From Bacillota bacterium (GTDB taxonomy: Bacteria > Bacillota > Clostridia > Acetivibrionales > DSM-1351): 24,194 bases of DNA. Of the stretch, positions 23,770 through 24,194 are shown in pieces; within the stretch, counting starts at the first letter, position 1, and every line of letters begins with the position of its first letter. The stretch covers positions 1 through 24,194 of the forward strand of contig JAEZOA010000069.1 in assembly GCA_023441625.1 (NCBI GenBank), written 5' to 3'. The position numbers were made by a program, and so were the translations under genes. The notes below the pieces were generated by a model that made no database searches, was not told the origin of the DNA, and saw only the letters and a list, made by a program, of their open reading frames with translations.

Positions 23770-24194
23770 ATGAACGCTACACGCTCATTATCATTTAAGA
23801 AAAAACGTAGTACTGCCATTGTTACCACGGTGTTTCTCTTACCAGTATTTATATTTATTGCTGTTTTTATTATCTACCCTATAGTAGATTCATTTTTGCT
23901 AAGTCTCTTCACATGGGATGGTATTAGCTCTAATAAAAGCTTTGTAGGTTTGGGGAATTGGAAAGAGTTGATAGGCGATTCAATATTTCTTAAAGCTTTT
24001 CTAAACAACATTATTATTGTTGTTCTTTCAATTGCAATTCAACTTCCAATAGCTATGGCTTTAGCTTATTTTTTAGACGTAGGAGGAAAAAAGTTAAATT
24101 TTCTTAAAATGGTATATTTCCTACCAATGCTTATGTCCTCTGTCGCAGTTGGATTTTTGTTTAAGTACACTTATGATCCTCAATTTGGTCTTAT
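23770..24194 (+). CDS. Sugar ABC transporter permease, MalF/UgpA type (3' cut by window edge)
   Basis: The first 141 codons of a CUT1 permease. It begins MNATRSLSFKKKRS, has a first membrane helix with FLLPVFIFIAVFIIYPIVDS (residues about 23-42), then SLFTWDG and FVGLGNWKEL. Both are hallmark segments of the MalF/UgpA/MsmF branch. Further helices cover about 80-100 and 112-130. It pairs with the upstream binding lipoprotein to form a sugar importer; a second permease should follow beyond the window. GGAGGAG lies a few bases before the ATG. The EAA loop lies outside the window. Confidence 0.9.
   Translation, partial: MNATRSLSFKKKRSTAIVTTVFLLPVFIFIAVFIIYPIVDSFLLSLFTWDGISSNKSFVGLGNWKELIGDSIFLKAFLNNIIIVVLSIAIQLPIAMALAYFLDVGGKKLNFLKMVYFLPMLMSSVAVGFLFKYTYDPQFGL

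Overview
The window is low-GC, densely coded DNA from an anaerobic Firmicute of the class Clostridia. The signs are strong AGGAGG ribosome sites, A+T-rich gaps, lipoproteins with Gram-positive lipoboxes, an [FeFe]-hydrogenase family protein, a DUF421/DUF4363 gene pair, and the SpeA plus carboxy(nor)spermidine polyamine route. Genus or species cannot be fixed from sequence alone.

Layout. Bases 1-64 hold the tail of an unidentified ORF. A small zinc-ribbon protein with a Gly/Arg-rich tail (340-540) converges on a SERCA-type P-type Ca2+ ATPase (706-3363, minus), with a perfect 19-bp bidirectional terminator stem between them. The ATPase has a textbook consensus promoter (TTGACA, 17 bp, TATAAT). 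Divergent from it, 3810-11055 is a seven-gene block: NDH-2 fused to a membrane domain, polyprenyl diphosphate synthase, UbiA prenyltransferase, NusG-domain-II membrane protein, Gx/HepI-type membrane protein, a lipoprotein with two FMN-binding repeats, and an ApbE-family flavin transferase lipoprotein. The set matches the flavin-based extracellular electron transfer (EET) genes known from Listeria: ndh2, dmkB, dmkA, eetA, eetB, pplA and fmnB. NADH would be oxidised by Ndh2 into a dedicated demethylmenaquinone pool made by DmkA/DmkB. EetA/EetB would pass the electrons outward, and the surface lipoprotein, flavinylated by FmnB, would hand them to external acceptors. A 130-bp near-palindrome resembling a MITE lies between pplA and fmnB.

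Bases 11186-15491 hold a divergent [FeFe]-hydrogenase-like iron-sulfur protein, a DHA3-type MFS exporter and a methyl-accepting chemotaxis protein. Bases 15869-21798 are polyamine-centred: biosynthetic arginine decarboxylase (speA), then a minus-strand DUF421/DUF4363 pair, then carboxynorspermidine synthase and decarboxylase with a strong promoter and a 16-bp palindrome just upstream. No agmatine-to-putrescine step is encoded here. The end of the window has a 5'-truncated alpha/beta-hydrolase remnant and the start of a CUT1 sugar ABC transporter operon (binding lipoprotein, then a permease cut by the window edge).

The most notable content is the complete EET locus in a clostridial context, beside an unusual hydrogenase-like protein. 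No tRNA, rRNA, CRISPR array or intact insertion sequence was seen.
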